Positions 25,106 through 36,500 of a DNA stretch of 64,000 nucleotides are shown piece after piece. The notes beneath the pieces are model-generated. The model saw nothing but the letters and a program-made list of their open reading frames with translations. It did not search any database and was not told where the DNA came from. Every line of letters begins with the position of its first letter. Positions within the stretch are counted from its first letter, which is position 1. The DNA is from Argopecten irradians (lineage: Eukaryota; Mollusca; Bivalvia; Pectinida; Pectinidae). The position numbers were made by a program, and so were the translations under genes. The stretch covers positions 31,625,540 through 31,689,539 of the forward strand of contig NC_091134.1 of NCBI RefSeq assembly GCF_041381155.1, given 5' to 3'.

Positions 25106-27355
25106 CAGCGGACATTATGAAAAGATTTACTGTGATAATTTGTTTCTCAAAACCACTTACTTATCACATCAACAAAACTTATTGGAGATTCAATGTGTTG
25201 TGAATTATTAGGATCTACATTATTGAACAGCGTCACCAAAACAACAGGATATTTCTCATGGCATATGGACGTTTTGCCTATGTCACCATCACTAAAACTA
25301 ATCAACATTTCATGTCATGTGGATTATGGGTTTGTCAGTATCATTGACTGATAGTATCGAGAAAACTGATTCAGATTGAATTCAATATGTTTTGTTAACA
25401 TACATGTCTGTCTTCATTATAAACTATCAACTTAAAGTGAAAATCTGACAATGATGTAAAGTATAACAACCATTTTATTTATTTTTCAACAATTACTAAT
25501 TTAAACAAGTTGTGTTATACATTTGTATGTCTAATTGGTGACTCAAACCCCTGTGGCCAATACATGGACACTTGTACAATATCACTGAGTCCATGTGTTT
25601 TGAAGCCATTAAGAGAATCAGTGTCATATATATATGGAGTCAGCAAAAAGAATGCAACTTAAAGTGTGTACATGTGACAGGTATATATACCAAGTAAATA
25701 ATTAAATTTTCTCTTTTGATAGCATAATTAGCAGATTCTGTATCTACATGTTTCATTTTAATGATCAAAAGTTTACATTTGTAAATATATATAATGCCAT
25801 TATAGGAATATTATCTGATATTCTTAAAATGGAAAGTAAGCTTAACTACATGTACATGTTTACCAAGATAGTCTTGTTAAAAAATTTCCACAAACATTTG
25901 AAGTTTATTTTTCTAAATAAAACAATAAGGAAGCTTTCTGAATGTCTTCAGACTTTTTTTTCTTCTGGCACAAAAAAGAAAATGCTACTGGTGATTACAA
26001 TTGATCAAAATGACCTGCAGCATACATTCAAATAATAAATATACTAGCTGCAATATTGTAGCTCAAAAGACTTTTAGACAGATAATGATGTCGTCTTTAG
26101 AGCTACAATTGGTGCCCATTACTGCTAATGGAGCAAAGTAATGATTATGCAAACCAATATTAAATCGTTTGCATGCATTTTATCTTACTTGTTTTATATC
26201 GCTTACCTACTAGGCATTAAAACTGAACCGTATAAAAAATCAAATTCTCAGCAAACATTATTTTTTTTACATATACATATGAAGGCTGTTTTGAAGAAAA
26301 TTTATACGGCAAGTCTACAAATTATGAATTTGACATCTTGTGGGCGGTACGGTAGATTTTAAGAATGGTAGTTATGTTTGTTTTGGACAAAAATATTAAT
26401 TAAATGCTTGTATACGCATAAAACAATTGGAAACCTACAAAAGAGAAAGGTATAGTAGGCCGGGTACGTATATTCGTTCTATAAATATACTAGTAATTGC
26501 TCCTTTTTAAAAAACGAATTAAGAAAACAACAGATGTATGTACTAGGATTGGAGCAAGTTATGTTGATGTAAATATATTTACATCTTTATATGAAAAGAC
26601 ATTGTGTACATCATATATTATTCAATGCAGACTAGTGATGATACATAGCAAAATCAGTTAATTTTCTACACGTAAAAATATAGTCTATTTTAAAACTGAG
26701 TACTCAAATGAATTTTCTGATGAAAAATAATTCAACATATTACTATCTTTAAATGTTGTAGAATGAATAGATAGGATATTAATCTGCAGACTAGGAGTGA
26801 CCTCGTTAACAAACGGATACCTCATGTTATAAACAAACTTTCTTCAGCAGCCATTTTGAAATTACATCAAGTCCATAGAAGTTAAGTTTCGTGGAACTCA
26901 AAACGTCTAAAAAATTTACCTTTCAATGTAAAATAAGAAATTATCTATTTGTGCGGATAAACTTTTGTAAAATCACCTTGATAGTAAAATTCTAGAATAA
27001 ATTGCACTTGAAAGAAAGTTGGTTTAATGTACATGCATGTCTCCTCATTAAAATCTGACTGATGAATGATATGATGGGTTTACATTTTATATGTAAATAC
27101 TCCTAAGTAGATGTACTTTTTATCTTCACTTTTGTCATAAGACTCTTTACATGTCAATAGTAACAATATAACTTGCATTGTCATTGCATGATGCATCTTA
27201 GAGGATGTTTCAATATGCAATCTTTTACGATTCCATTTCATGTCCCTTAATTACTTCAATGCTTTGTCATAAAAAGCCAATCCTACAGGAATATTTAGAC
27301 AAAAGGCCCCTTCACTCCAGATCTGAGGATCTGGTATTCTTGATGATCTGCTCTG
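25106..27355. other. PIH1D1 3' flank to CMSS1 stop, mostly unassigned
   Basis: Convergent intergenic DNA. It holds the probable PIH1D1 3' UTR with AATAAA near 25916, an interspersed element at about 26047-26485, and a duplicate of the CMSS1 terminal-exon end at 27266-27306. Several short open frames in AT-rich sequence have no recognisable similarity and are not called. Confidence 0.45.
26047..26485. mobile_element. Interspersed element, copy 1, with flanking direct repeat
   Basis: Starts CTAGCTGCAATATTGTAGCT and ends GTACGTATATTCGTTCTA. The sequence ATAAATATACTAG occurs at both edges (about 26036-26048 and 26482-26496), suggesting a target duplication of 9-13 bp. A shorter relative in opposite orientation is at about 59918-60125, sharing both ends and the GCTCAAAAGACTTTTAGAC block. 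No ORF of interest. Confidence 0.55.
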
Positions 27356-27392
27356 TCATAACATGCCAATCTTACATGAATGTTTCGATATA
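27266..27392 (-). repeat. Tandem copy of the CMSS1 stop-codon region
   Basis: The final coding stretch of CMSS1 on the minus strand (TGTAAGATTGGCATGTTATGA at 27356-27376) is repeated about 84 bp downstream in the 3' UTR as TGTAGGATTGGCTTTTTATG. Homology extends over about 40 bp either side. Confidence 0.65.
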
Positions 27393-30300
27393 TGTGGTAT
27401 CATATAGTCCTTCATAAATTCCATAAGATGTCCACGGATCTCCGGGATATCCACCATCCGCTTGGATTTTACGTCACGCCAGTTCCAGTCTAACACAACA
27501 GCGACAACATTATCCAGGTGTAAGGCACCTATAAGGAAAACCAAGAGGAAATAAGACTGGTACTGATCTTGATTGGATTGTTTAATAATATCATTTTTAA
27601 CAAGAGACCCAGAGGGCCTGTATCGCTCACCTGGTTTGTAATGCCAAGTAATGTTCTAAATACAGGTTCATTGTTTCTTTTCTGAAGGAATTCGAAATAT
27701 TTACTTCTAAAGGGGGGGGAGGGGTCAGAGCCAAAATTTATACAAGTTCTGTTCCCCTTCCCCCATGTTTGTGGCCAAATTTGGTTACAATCCATGCAGA
27801 ACTCTAGGATAAGTAGCGGTTTATAGGATTTACCTCTATTTCCCCTATTTGGCCCCACCCCTCCTGCCCCCGGGGGTCAGAGCCAAACTTTATACAAGTT
27901 CTGTTTACCTTCCCCAATGGATGTTTGTGGCCAAATTTGGGTCAGAGCCAAAATTGTTACAAGTTCTGTTCCCCTTCCCCCAAGGATGTTTGTGGCTAAA
28001 TTTGGTTACAATCCATGCAGAACTCTAGGACAAGTACCAATTTATAGGATTTACCTTTATTTCCCCTATTTGGCCCCACCCCTCTTGCCCCCGGGGGTCA
28101 GAGCCAAACTTTATAAATGTTCTGTTCCCCTTCCCCCAAGGATGTTTGTTGGCCACAATCCATGCAGAACTCTAGGACAAGTAGCGATTTGTAGGATTTT
28201 CCTCTATTTCCCCTATTGGGCCCCGCCCATCCTGCCCCCTGGGGGTCAGAGCCAAACTTTATACAAGTTCTGTTCCCCTTCCCACAAGGATGTTTGTGGC
28301 TAAATTTGGTTACAATCCATGCAGAACTCATGGACAAGTAGCGATTTATAGGATTTACCTTTATTTCCCCTATAGGGCCCCGCCCCTTCTGCCCCCGGAG
28401 GGTCAGAGCCAAACTTTATACATGTTCTGTTCCCCTTCCCCCGAGGATGTTTGTGGCCAAATTCGGTTACAATCCATACAGAACTCTAGGACAAGTAGCG
28501 ATTTATAGGATTTACCTCTATTTCCCCTATTGGGCCCCGCTCTCCTGCGCCCCGGGGGGTCAGAATCAAACTTTATACAAGTTCTGTTCCCATTCCCCCA
28601 AGGATGTTTGTGGCCAAATTTGGTTACAATCAATGCAGAACTCTAGGACAAGTAGCGATTTATAGGATTTACCTCTATTTCCTCTATTGGGCCCCGCCCC
28701 TCCTGCCCCCGGGGTGTCAGGCCAAGTTCTATTCCCCTTCCCCCATGGATGTTTTTGGCCAAATTTGGTTACAATCCATGCAGAACTCTATGACTAGTAG
28801 CGATTTAAAGGAAATGTTGACGGACGGACGACGGACGCTGCGCCATGACATAAGCTCACCGGCCTTCAGGCCAGGTGAGCTAAAAATGTTATAGAGAATG
28901 GCTCAATCCAAACAGATTCACTTTACATTATGTCTCCTTGTAGAGTTATCTACCTTTATGTCAGAAACTATTAAAGTTGATAATAATAAAAAAATGTTTT
29001 CCATCAAGACATTGTATGTTAATATCGGTATGTACTCTCAGTTTTGCCAGAAATCCACATACACTGATAGCATTTACCCAAACAGATTTTGACCTTATTT
29101 AACCTATTTAACCAGAGTTATTTACCTGATTTAACAAGAGTATGTAGTCTATTTGGTGTCCCCAGGCCAATGTGACACACCTTTTTTGCCAGAAATTTCT
29201 GCTGCTCCTCGAGCTGTAATGAAAAGATTCATCATTTTCCATTAAGATCACTTTGGCCATAAGCTCCAAACATCTAACCTTATGGACTTGTACTGTAAGT
29301 ACCAGACTTTCTATCATATTAAAGTTCAGTTTAAAATCGGTTAATACAATATGTGAAAATTGAGTTTAAAATGTGTTTCAATATCACTTTTTCTAGAAAA
29401 ACTTCATTAAAATATAGCTGAACACATGATTGTGCATACGCTGAACACGTGATTTATTAAGTGATGACTTAATATTAGCAGAAAGCAACATTTTTTTTGT
29501 TTGTTACCTTAAAGTGCTTCGCAAACAATTTAGCAATCTTGCAATCACTGCTTTTGAAATCCAATATTTCCCTGAAAAATAAAGAAGATAAAAAACATAT
29601 TGGTACAGCTATACTGAGGCATTCCTTTTTTTTTCTGAGAACAAGCTAATAAGCTATGCATGAAAGTCACACATTTCAAATAATTACAACTTTAATACAA
29701 GGCATTAAAGAATTAGAAAAAAAATCCATTACAAGTTTTGAGTTTAGTATTCTTCTTTAAAATTGCATTCACACCAAAGGATCAAGGGTTTATATTTCAT
29801 TAAAGTAAACTAATTGTAAAATTTTAGGTGCACATTATCAATACAGATCCAGATTACCTGTTGAGCTGCACACTGCGGATAGCAGAGGCCGATATCAGTA
29901 ATACTAGTGGAGATCCTGGCTTCAACTCTGTCTTCAACATCTTCTTCCACTTCGGAAGGATGGTACGTAAATATGACACATAGGTATGATCTTTGTCTGA
30001 ACTCACAAAAAAGTTCCTGTCTAATAAAACATAATAATGTCCAATGATATATATTCAGTTCATTAATTTTTCATTTATAATCAAATACATTTGAAAAATA
30101 TATTCTTTTATGGCCTTCTTGTATTTCAATTGGACCAACATCTGACATTGATCAGTAAGCACCACGCTAAGTTCCAGCTTTTTGATACAAATCTTACAAT
30201 AATTTCCCTATTCTGACAAGACTATTCTCATAGTTAACTTTTAATATCATTTTTGACTTCAGATTGAACAAAAAAAACTAAAGATGATAATGGTGGTAAT

Positions 30301-33140
30301 ACCAATCTGTGTATAAATCATAAATACACATATTTATTATAACTTTGATACCAATTTTCAAATAAATAAATAATATCACATTTGTTACAGTTATTGGACG
30401 AAAACGTCCAATGTAATTAAAATTTGATGTTTATTATCTACTGTTTAAACTATGCTCACAATAAATACAAAATTTTAATATTGATTGGGGAATGTCAGAA
30501 TATAACAAAATGTTGTTAGTTGATCAAGGGGACATAACCCTGTCAAATATAAAGTCTAAACTGAGTTTGCTGAGCAATAATGTCAAGGTATCATTGATAA
30601 CCTTATGGCTCAACCAAATTCAATTCCTTATTACCAAGTTTGAATATATAGGTGAATATTTGTTGCGTTCATTGCTTACAGATACAGCATGACAGAAAGG
30701 TAACCTAAATTAATATAATAATACATTTCGGTGAAACCCGCGCTACATATTTTGACATATAAATATGAAGATAACCTATACCTGTATCCAGTTGAATATT
30801 ATCCCATTCTACAGTAGACAGCTTGTCCTTGTAGTGCTTTGTAATAACCTGGACCAAATCCTCAGCTGTCCCTGACTTACATCCCTTGGCCTTTAGCTCT
30901 ACAGTTATAGTCTGAAAAATTCAAGTTAAAAGCAAATATTTATGAAGTAAAATTATTTCATGTCTTGTCTTTTTTGAAATTAGTAAATAGAAAATTCAAC
31001 AAAAATGTCTGGATGAAAAGATTACTTGGTTTAATCTTTTCAAAATAACAAAATAAAGTAGAATTCACACGATCCCAATGATTAGATCTGACTGTTAAGC
31101 AGGGTCTGATTAATTCTAATTGATAACTTTAAAGGTTCATATTTTCAAGGGAATTTACTGCAGAAATCATTTACTTGAATAGTAAAACTTTTTTACAATT
31201 ACTTTACAAAAAAATTAACATTATAAATATACTGCACATGTCATTATTACATACTTACATTTCTTTTACGCTTGGCTTTCTGCTTTTTATCCTTATTTTC
31301 ATGTGATTGACACTCGTCAGTCTCCTTGTTTTCTTCATAATCATCATCATCATCATTATCAATGGCATCAGCCTTTCGCTTTACTGGTTCATTATTTCCT
31401 GTTGAAAGAATTAAAAATGACAATTTATATCTACATATAATTGCCCAAATTACTTAAAATTGTCCTTGTAATTTCACTTTGATGTTCTATGATACACTCT
31501 AATACAGGTATTGGAGTGTATTGATTGTAGAGTAGTGAAGTGTAATTACAAGTCTATAGTTAAATTGTATACTTACATGTAATGTACTTGCCTGTCATCA
31601 AGGACTTTAGATCCTTGTCTGTCATATAGAAACTGGTCTGTATACATCAATATATTGGACCTCTTATCACAAATTACATTTATTGAGTTTGATGAAAAAG
31701 AAACTTGAAATTTTGATATCAAGTTATATGGCTACTGGGATGTCATGCAATGCTATTTATAGTTAAATGAAATTTTAGCTGTGTTTTGTTTGATTTACTA
31801 GGCCTAGTTTGGGACTTTTAAATAAAAGTTATGACTCTTTTTTGATAAAAATATTTGAACAACTTTATAAGTTTTCATTTCATAGAATTCTGCATTTGGG
31901 TAACTAAATGTGTTGGTGACATGATACAACATATAAACTGGCGCTCTCAAGAACACCATGCGACTAACCATGCTTCATAAAATAACACATAATAAAATAA
32001 ACATTAGAAAAGATTTACTCATTCCTCCAGTAAGCAACACAAGACATGCACATCTGTACACATATCAGACTGCCTCATGTAGAACACAAACACGTAAATA
32101 TTCATTTTTTCCTAGAACCATAACAGATTGGAATTCCTTACAACCACAAATTCTCTCAAACCCTTCAACTACAGCATTCAACAGGTTGGGGACACCCCTG
32201 TATATGCAGGATAGTCCTGCATTTCAGTAATAGTCCTGTATTTGAGGGATAATTTGTTTACGCAAATGCAGGATTCTGTGAAATGAAAATGGCTAAAGTT
32301 ATTTTAAAAATTTGTATCAAAAAAGGGTGTCATAAATTTCAGATAGCCGTATAACTGATAGAAGACTTTACGTTTTTGTGCATGAACTATTAAATTCTAT
32401 TATCTCACTTTGTAATAAAGTGACAATATATGTGCTCTCCATAGACTACAGTTTATAACCATCAGGGAAATTTAGTGCAAATGTCATGGTTGATTGACTT
32501 TTACCTGTGTTCTATTTTAGCCCCATAGTAAGCAATAGAGGTGATTTTGTTTGTGACTTTTACAAACATTTATATAATGAAAATTGTTCCAATTTGAGGA
32601 ATAATGTGGAAAATTGTATTAGTGATGATGCCATGTAAAAATTATGACGCCCTTTTTTGATAGCAATGTTTAAAACAACTATTTCAGTTTTCATTTCACA
32701 GAATCCTGCATTTGTGTAACAAAATTATCCCTCAAATACAAGACTGTTACTCAAATGCAGGACTATCCTGCATATACGGGAGTGTCCCCAACCTGTTCAA
32801 ATCAGCAATCCTTTCTGCCTATTAATTTTTTTTAACACTCACTCCAATTGACATAAACTTCAGCTTGATGAAGGTGGTCAGTGCAATATAGATATAGAAA
32901 TGATTACTCAAATGGGTAAATATAAAGTTCTGATACTCAAGACTGAACTTTATATGCGCCTAACTTGATTATGATTAGCAAGTACCAGCACTAATTAACT
33001 AGTTAGACGTATAAGTAGACATGCTTTATCAAGATCGTGCAACGTTAAAACGCGGTACCTGACGCCTCACTCTCAGAATCAGAGGTTTCAACTCCATGTT
33101 CTCCACTATTCCACCATTCGTCATCTAGATCGTCTGCCAT
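27356..33140 (-). CDS. CMSS1: CMS1 ribosomal small subunit homolog
   Basis: Nucleolar protein of the Cms1 family, associated with 90S pre-ribosomes and small-subunit biogenesis. Exons in coding order: 33140-33059, 31398-31259, 30911-30782, 29996-29858, 29571-29518, 29213-29126, 27538-27356; 816 nt, 271 residues (human 279). Start MADDLDDEWWNSGEHG matches the human start. Then an acidic and lysine-rich low-complexity segment (DNDDDDDYEE, KDKKQKAKRKRN), then the conserved core: YLRTILPKWKKML, PLVLLISASAIRSVQLNR, DCKIAKLFAKHFK, KVCHIGLGTPNRLHTLV, VVLDWNWRDVKSKRMVDIPE, ending KHSCKIGML. Human has LHLGVGTPGRI and [20 protein letters not shown] at the same places. The core resembles the second half of a DEAD-helicase RecA fold without catalytic motifs. 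Head-to-head with TRAPPC10. Confidence 0.94.
27600..28885. mobile_element. Helentron/HINE-like element with ~155-bp internal units
   Basis: Left end AACAAGAGACCCAGAGGGCC then GCTCACCTGG; right end GGCCTTCAGGCC hairpin then AGGTGAGCTAAAA. GCTCACCTGG and CCAGGTGAGC are subterminal inverted repeats. The interior has about six tandem units of 155 bp with blocks GGGGGTCAGAGCCAAACTTT, GTTCTGTTCCCCTTCCCCC, TTTGGTTACAATCCATGCAG and ATTTACCTCTATTTCCCCTA. The units stay open in some frames, giving repetitive spurious ORFs on both strands. In the last CMSS1 intron. Confidence 0.68.
31824..31912. mobile_element. Fragment of the 32182-32795 element's terminal region
   Basis: Resembles 32641-32728: shared order of 'ATGAC.CTTTTTTGATA', 'GTTTTCATTTCA.AGAAT.CTGCATTTG' and 'GTAAC'. 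It is a diverged fragment of one end, lying just upstream of the LINE fragment in CMSS1 intron 1. Confidence 0.5.
31919..32825 (+). mobile_element. LINE ORF2 3' end, interrupted by a DNA element
   Basis: The open frame 31958-32181 encodes the C-terminal tail typical of reverse transcriptases of Jockey/CR1-type LINEs: RLTMLHKITHN, then YSFFPRTITDWNSL, then a TTAF end. After the insert at 32182-32795 the frame resumes with KSAILSAY and a stop at 32823-32825. Upstream, MIQHINWRS in another frame (about 31921-31947) indicates a frameshift, so only a dead 5'-truncated piece remains. Sits antisense in CMSS1 intron 1. Confidence 0.75.
32182..32795. mobile_element. 614-bp long-TIR DNA element, TSD TTCAA
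   Basis: Terminal inverted repeats of about 150 bp starting CAGGTTGGGGACAC and ending GTGTCCCCAACCTG. Flanked by TTCAA on both sides (32177-32181, 32796-32800). Because it sits in a recognisable LINE frame, the empty site can be read directly: one TTCAA restores the codons. The interior is non-coding. Transposase superfamily unknown; a 5-bp duplication with CAGG ends does not match a superfamily I can name confidently. Confidence 0.85.
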
Positions 33141-33530
33141 GAGGACAAAAAAATAAGTTAAACTAACGTAGACTGTAGTGGTGCGCACATGGCAGAAATA
33201 AACATCATCAATGTGAATATGATGCTAAGGTGCCTCGTCTTCGTTTATATGAAATATAACGTTGAAATGACCCAGATTCGTTATTTAGTATATTAGTTTC
33301 GCATTCAATGTGTATTGTCATGTAACTAACATTGTTTTAATTAATTTCATAATATTTAATACAAAATAGAAATATGTACAGATTTATATCATTATCATGG
33401 CGATATGTGGTTAATCCAGAAATAATACGAAAACGTGGCTAAAAATGACCCGCTGTTAAAGCAGACGAAAAAATGGAGGAGGGGAACCTGTAATTTTTTT
33501 GGAAGAAATAACTGGGCATCCCGTTCCATC
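33141..33530. promoter_or_regulatory. Bidirectional promoter region CMSS1 / TRAPPC10
   Basis: 390 bp separate the start codons of two divergent genes, so both 5' UTRs and the core promoters must lie here. An ATGGCGATATG near 33398 resembles a YY1-type element. Nothing else is certain. Confidence 0.55.
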
Positions 33531-36500
33531 ATGGAGACGAAACCCATCGTAACAAGTACTTATTTTACACAACACATCATATTTGTCACAAAACACAAGA
33601 AAACTTCTGTGTATGCAGTGTGAGGTGCACGGTTATCAATGCTCAACATAATTTGTAAAACAACAACACTGCATGGGCAACGAAAAATGACCCATGATCA
33701 AACATTTATAAATGCTGTATGCCCATGTCTGCACACAGCCATTGCATACGAGCCCCACAGCTGGCCGTATATTTAGATAAAATGTACACTAAAAATTCAA
33801 TAGTAAGCTTAATCGGGAAATGCAGATCTATATACTGTACATACACCATATGTTTGTGGGAAATATAAAAATATATATATATATATATATACATGTATAT
33901 GCATACTACAGAACAGTGGGAAAATTAATGAAAAGGCACAGCATTTGTTCATAATTAAAGTTATTTGTATAATGTTTCTAAGGTTTGAAAATATATAGGT
34001 CCATTATTTTACAATTAACTCCTAACTGTATTCAAATGCAAAAGATTTATTTCATGTGTAACAGGAGAGGAGAAAATGTAGCGGCCAGACCGGGATTCGA
34101 ACCTGGGACCCTCAGAATACTAGCCGAGTGCTCTACCGACTGAGCTACCTGGTCACTGATGATTGACCCAGTCCAATCCCGCTACACTCCTCCCTCCTTT
34201 CTCGAAGTCTTTGCCCTCGAAGACATACGAGACCCTTCCAAACACCACCACCATGGGTTATTTAGTTGGACGCCAATTCTGTAACAGGAGAGGAGAAAAT
34301 GTAGCGGCCAGACCGGGATTCGAACCCGGGACCCTCAGAATACTAGCCGAGTGCTCTACCGACTGAGCTACCTGGTCACTGATGATTGACCCAGTCCAAT
34401 CCCGCTACACATGTAAGTTGTAGAATATTAGCTACTGTTGTAGCAGAAAAGATATCACCTTCTGACTGACAGTCAGAAGGTGATATCTTTTCCGCTACAA
34501 CAGTGGCTAGTAGAATATATGCAAGTGTACTATGTAGCGGGATTGGACTGGGTTGATCATTGGTGACAAGGTAGCTCAGCAGTAGACCATGCAGCTAGTG
34601 TTTGGATCGAGGTCTGGGGTTTGAATCCCGGTCTGGCCGCTACATTTTCTTCTCTCCTGTTACAAAATTGGTGCCCAACAAATGTATATTGTAAATGTTA
34701 GAAAAAAATAAAAGTGAGTGGCAAAACTATAATAATATACATGCATGTATAATGTATATATATGTATATATGACATATTATATTTTCATTTTATCCATTT
34801 AAAAATACAAAGTGATAAAACTTATATATTTAACATTTGATCTCTTTACAGGTCATGGGAATCAGGTTCTCTTTTCATCATTGCATTCTGCCCTCCTGCA
34901 AGGGTTACCCAGGGACTCTACAGAATGGAGAAGGTAGACCTCATTTGTACTTCCATCTTTTGTATTTCATGTAGGATTCAACTGATATGTCACTCTACTT
35001 TTAAAGTTTAGTAAAAACCACATTCACTTACATGTACAATATTGTAAATAAAAAATTCACAATGCATACTTTCAAATGCTTTCAAAAAAAATTTATCAAG
35101 ATAACAAATAAATTTAAACTACATGTACAATTATGAATGATGATGGTTTGATATTGATGCAATATGCATGCCTTTTAAATTTTTTACCGACATTCATGTA
35201 TATAATTGCATATATCTTTTCCATTAGTATATAAAGGGGTATTGACTTTTATATTGTCAAGTTCTACTGTTTACAGATCATATGGTAGGCCTCCCAAGAC
35301 CCTACAACTTGAAGCCAGCTTTGTGCCTTTTGATGAAGATATCCTCCCTCAAGATAAGGACAAGACACTCGTTAGTCGACCCTACTTTCACATATTTTGG
35401 ACAGATTGTGTAAGTGGTGGAAAATATATTGCTATGTAGTAAAGTTTTAGACTTTTTGTCCAAACTGTAATTTGAACACAACATCTTTTAATGAAAGAGC
35501 ATTTTGAATGATTCAACAATACATGCATTCTCTATGTTCATGGCACTTTGCTTACTGTTTTAATTCCTGCCAAAATTGGTTTAATGCTACAAAAAAAACC
35601 AACAGTAAGGTTTTACATAAATGACAATTTTCAACCCTTCAGGAGTCAACTTTTCACAAATCTAGCTTTCATATCTTAACAATGTATACGTAGCCTGATT
35701 GTTATGGTTTATAAAGGGAAACAACTCTTGGCTTATTATAAACTAATTATTCTTCAATGTAATTTTGCACATACAAATGTATTCATTTGCTATCACATTG
35801 GGTATGGTAATAAAACCAATAGTGGCTAAACTATTAAAACCAAAATTTCATTTTGTGTTTGTTATAAACACATTTGACTGTATAGACAGTGACTGTCAAC
35901 ATTGTTATCCACTGCTATACGTATACCCTTGCTAATGTTGAATTAATGCAATGCAATAAGTAATACTGTTTTGAATTAATCTTAAAACTTCATATTTATT
36001 TGTTTTTGACCCTCTCACTAGGATCTGGACACCTATAAGCAGTCTGTGAAGGAAGAGTTGATGGAATGGCACACAGCACTGAAAAACAAGAGTAACCCGG
36101 ACTGGCTGATCGTGGTTGTCGTCAATGATGAAAGTAAAATTAAGTCCAAACTGTTACCAAGGTCATCTGTTATAGACAAAGTTAAAAATGACTTCTGTAG
36201 CAAACATCCTGACAGGTATGGAAATAGCGACATATGTTGGCAAAGCGTAACAAAATGTAGTTTAAATTTTACAAAATCTGAATGGATATAGATTTCTATT
36301 AGTTTCTGTATGTTATCATTATTTCTACAAATAGTAAATTTGATATGGTATTTCCTTCTGTGATCATTCTGTGCTGGGAGAGTAATTTTTATACCATTTT
36401 GAAATAAATATGACATTTTAGAAATAGTAGTCAGAAGGTAGATATATTCAGTATGTGGTCAAAGTATCTTGACAAAAACCACTGATCTTCAGTCATGACC

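Noticed and set aside
27529-28894. Overlapping repetitive open frames on both strands with periodic FVAKFGYNPCRT-like motifs
   Set aside because: They arise from 155-bp non-coding tandem units of a HINE-like element that happen to lack stops; both strands are open in the same way.
29862-29950. Plus-strand exon reading HIINTDPDYLLSCTLRIAEAD
   Set aside because: Open but without homology; the minus strand of the same segment is CMSS1 exon 4 (ILPKWKKML...LISASAIRS), with proper splice sites and phase.
33435-33623. Longer N-terminus for TRAPPC10 beginning MAKNDPLL
   Set aside because: The frame starts with GTG, not ATG; the first ATG is at 33531 and METKPIVTS aligns with the human MENKPIVT.
34078-34155. 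tRNA gene on the minus strand (and repeats at 34301-34378 and 34555-34645)
   Set aside because: A and B boxes are present, but the anticodon loop is irregular and the acceptor stem mismatched, and each copy sits inside a 130-bp LTR of a miniature LTR element.
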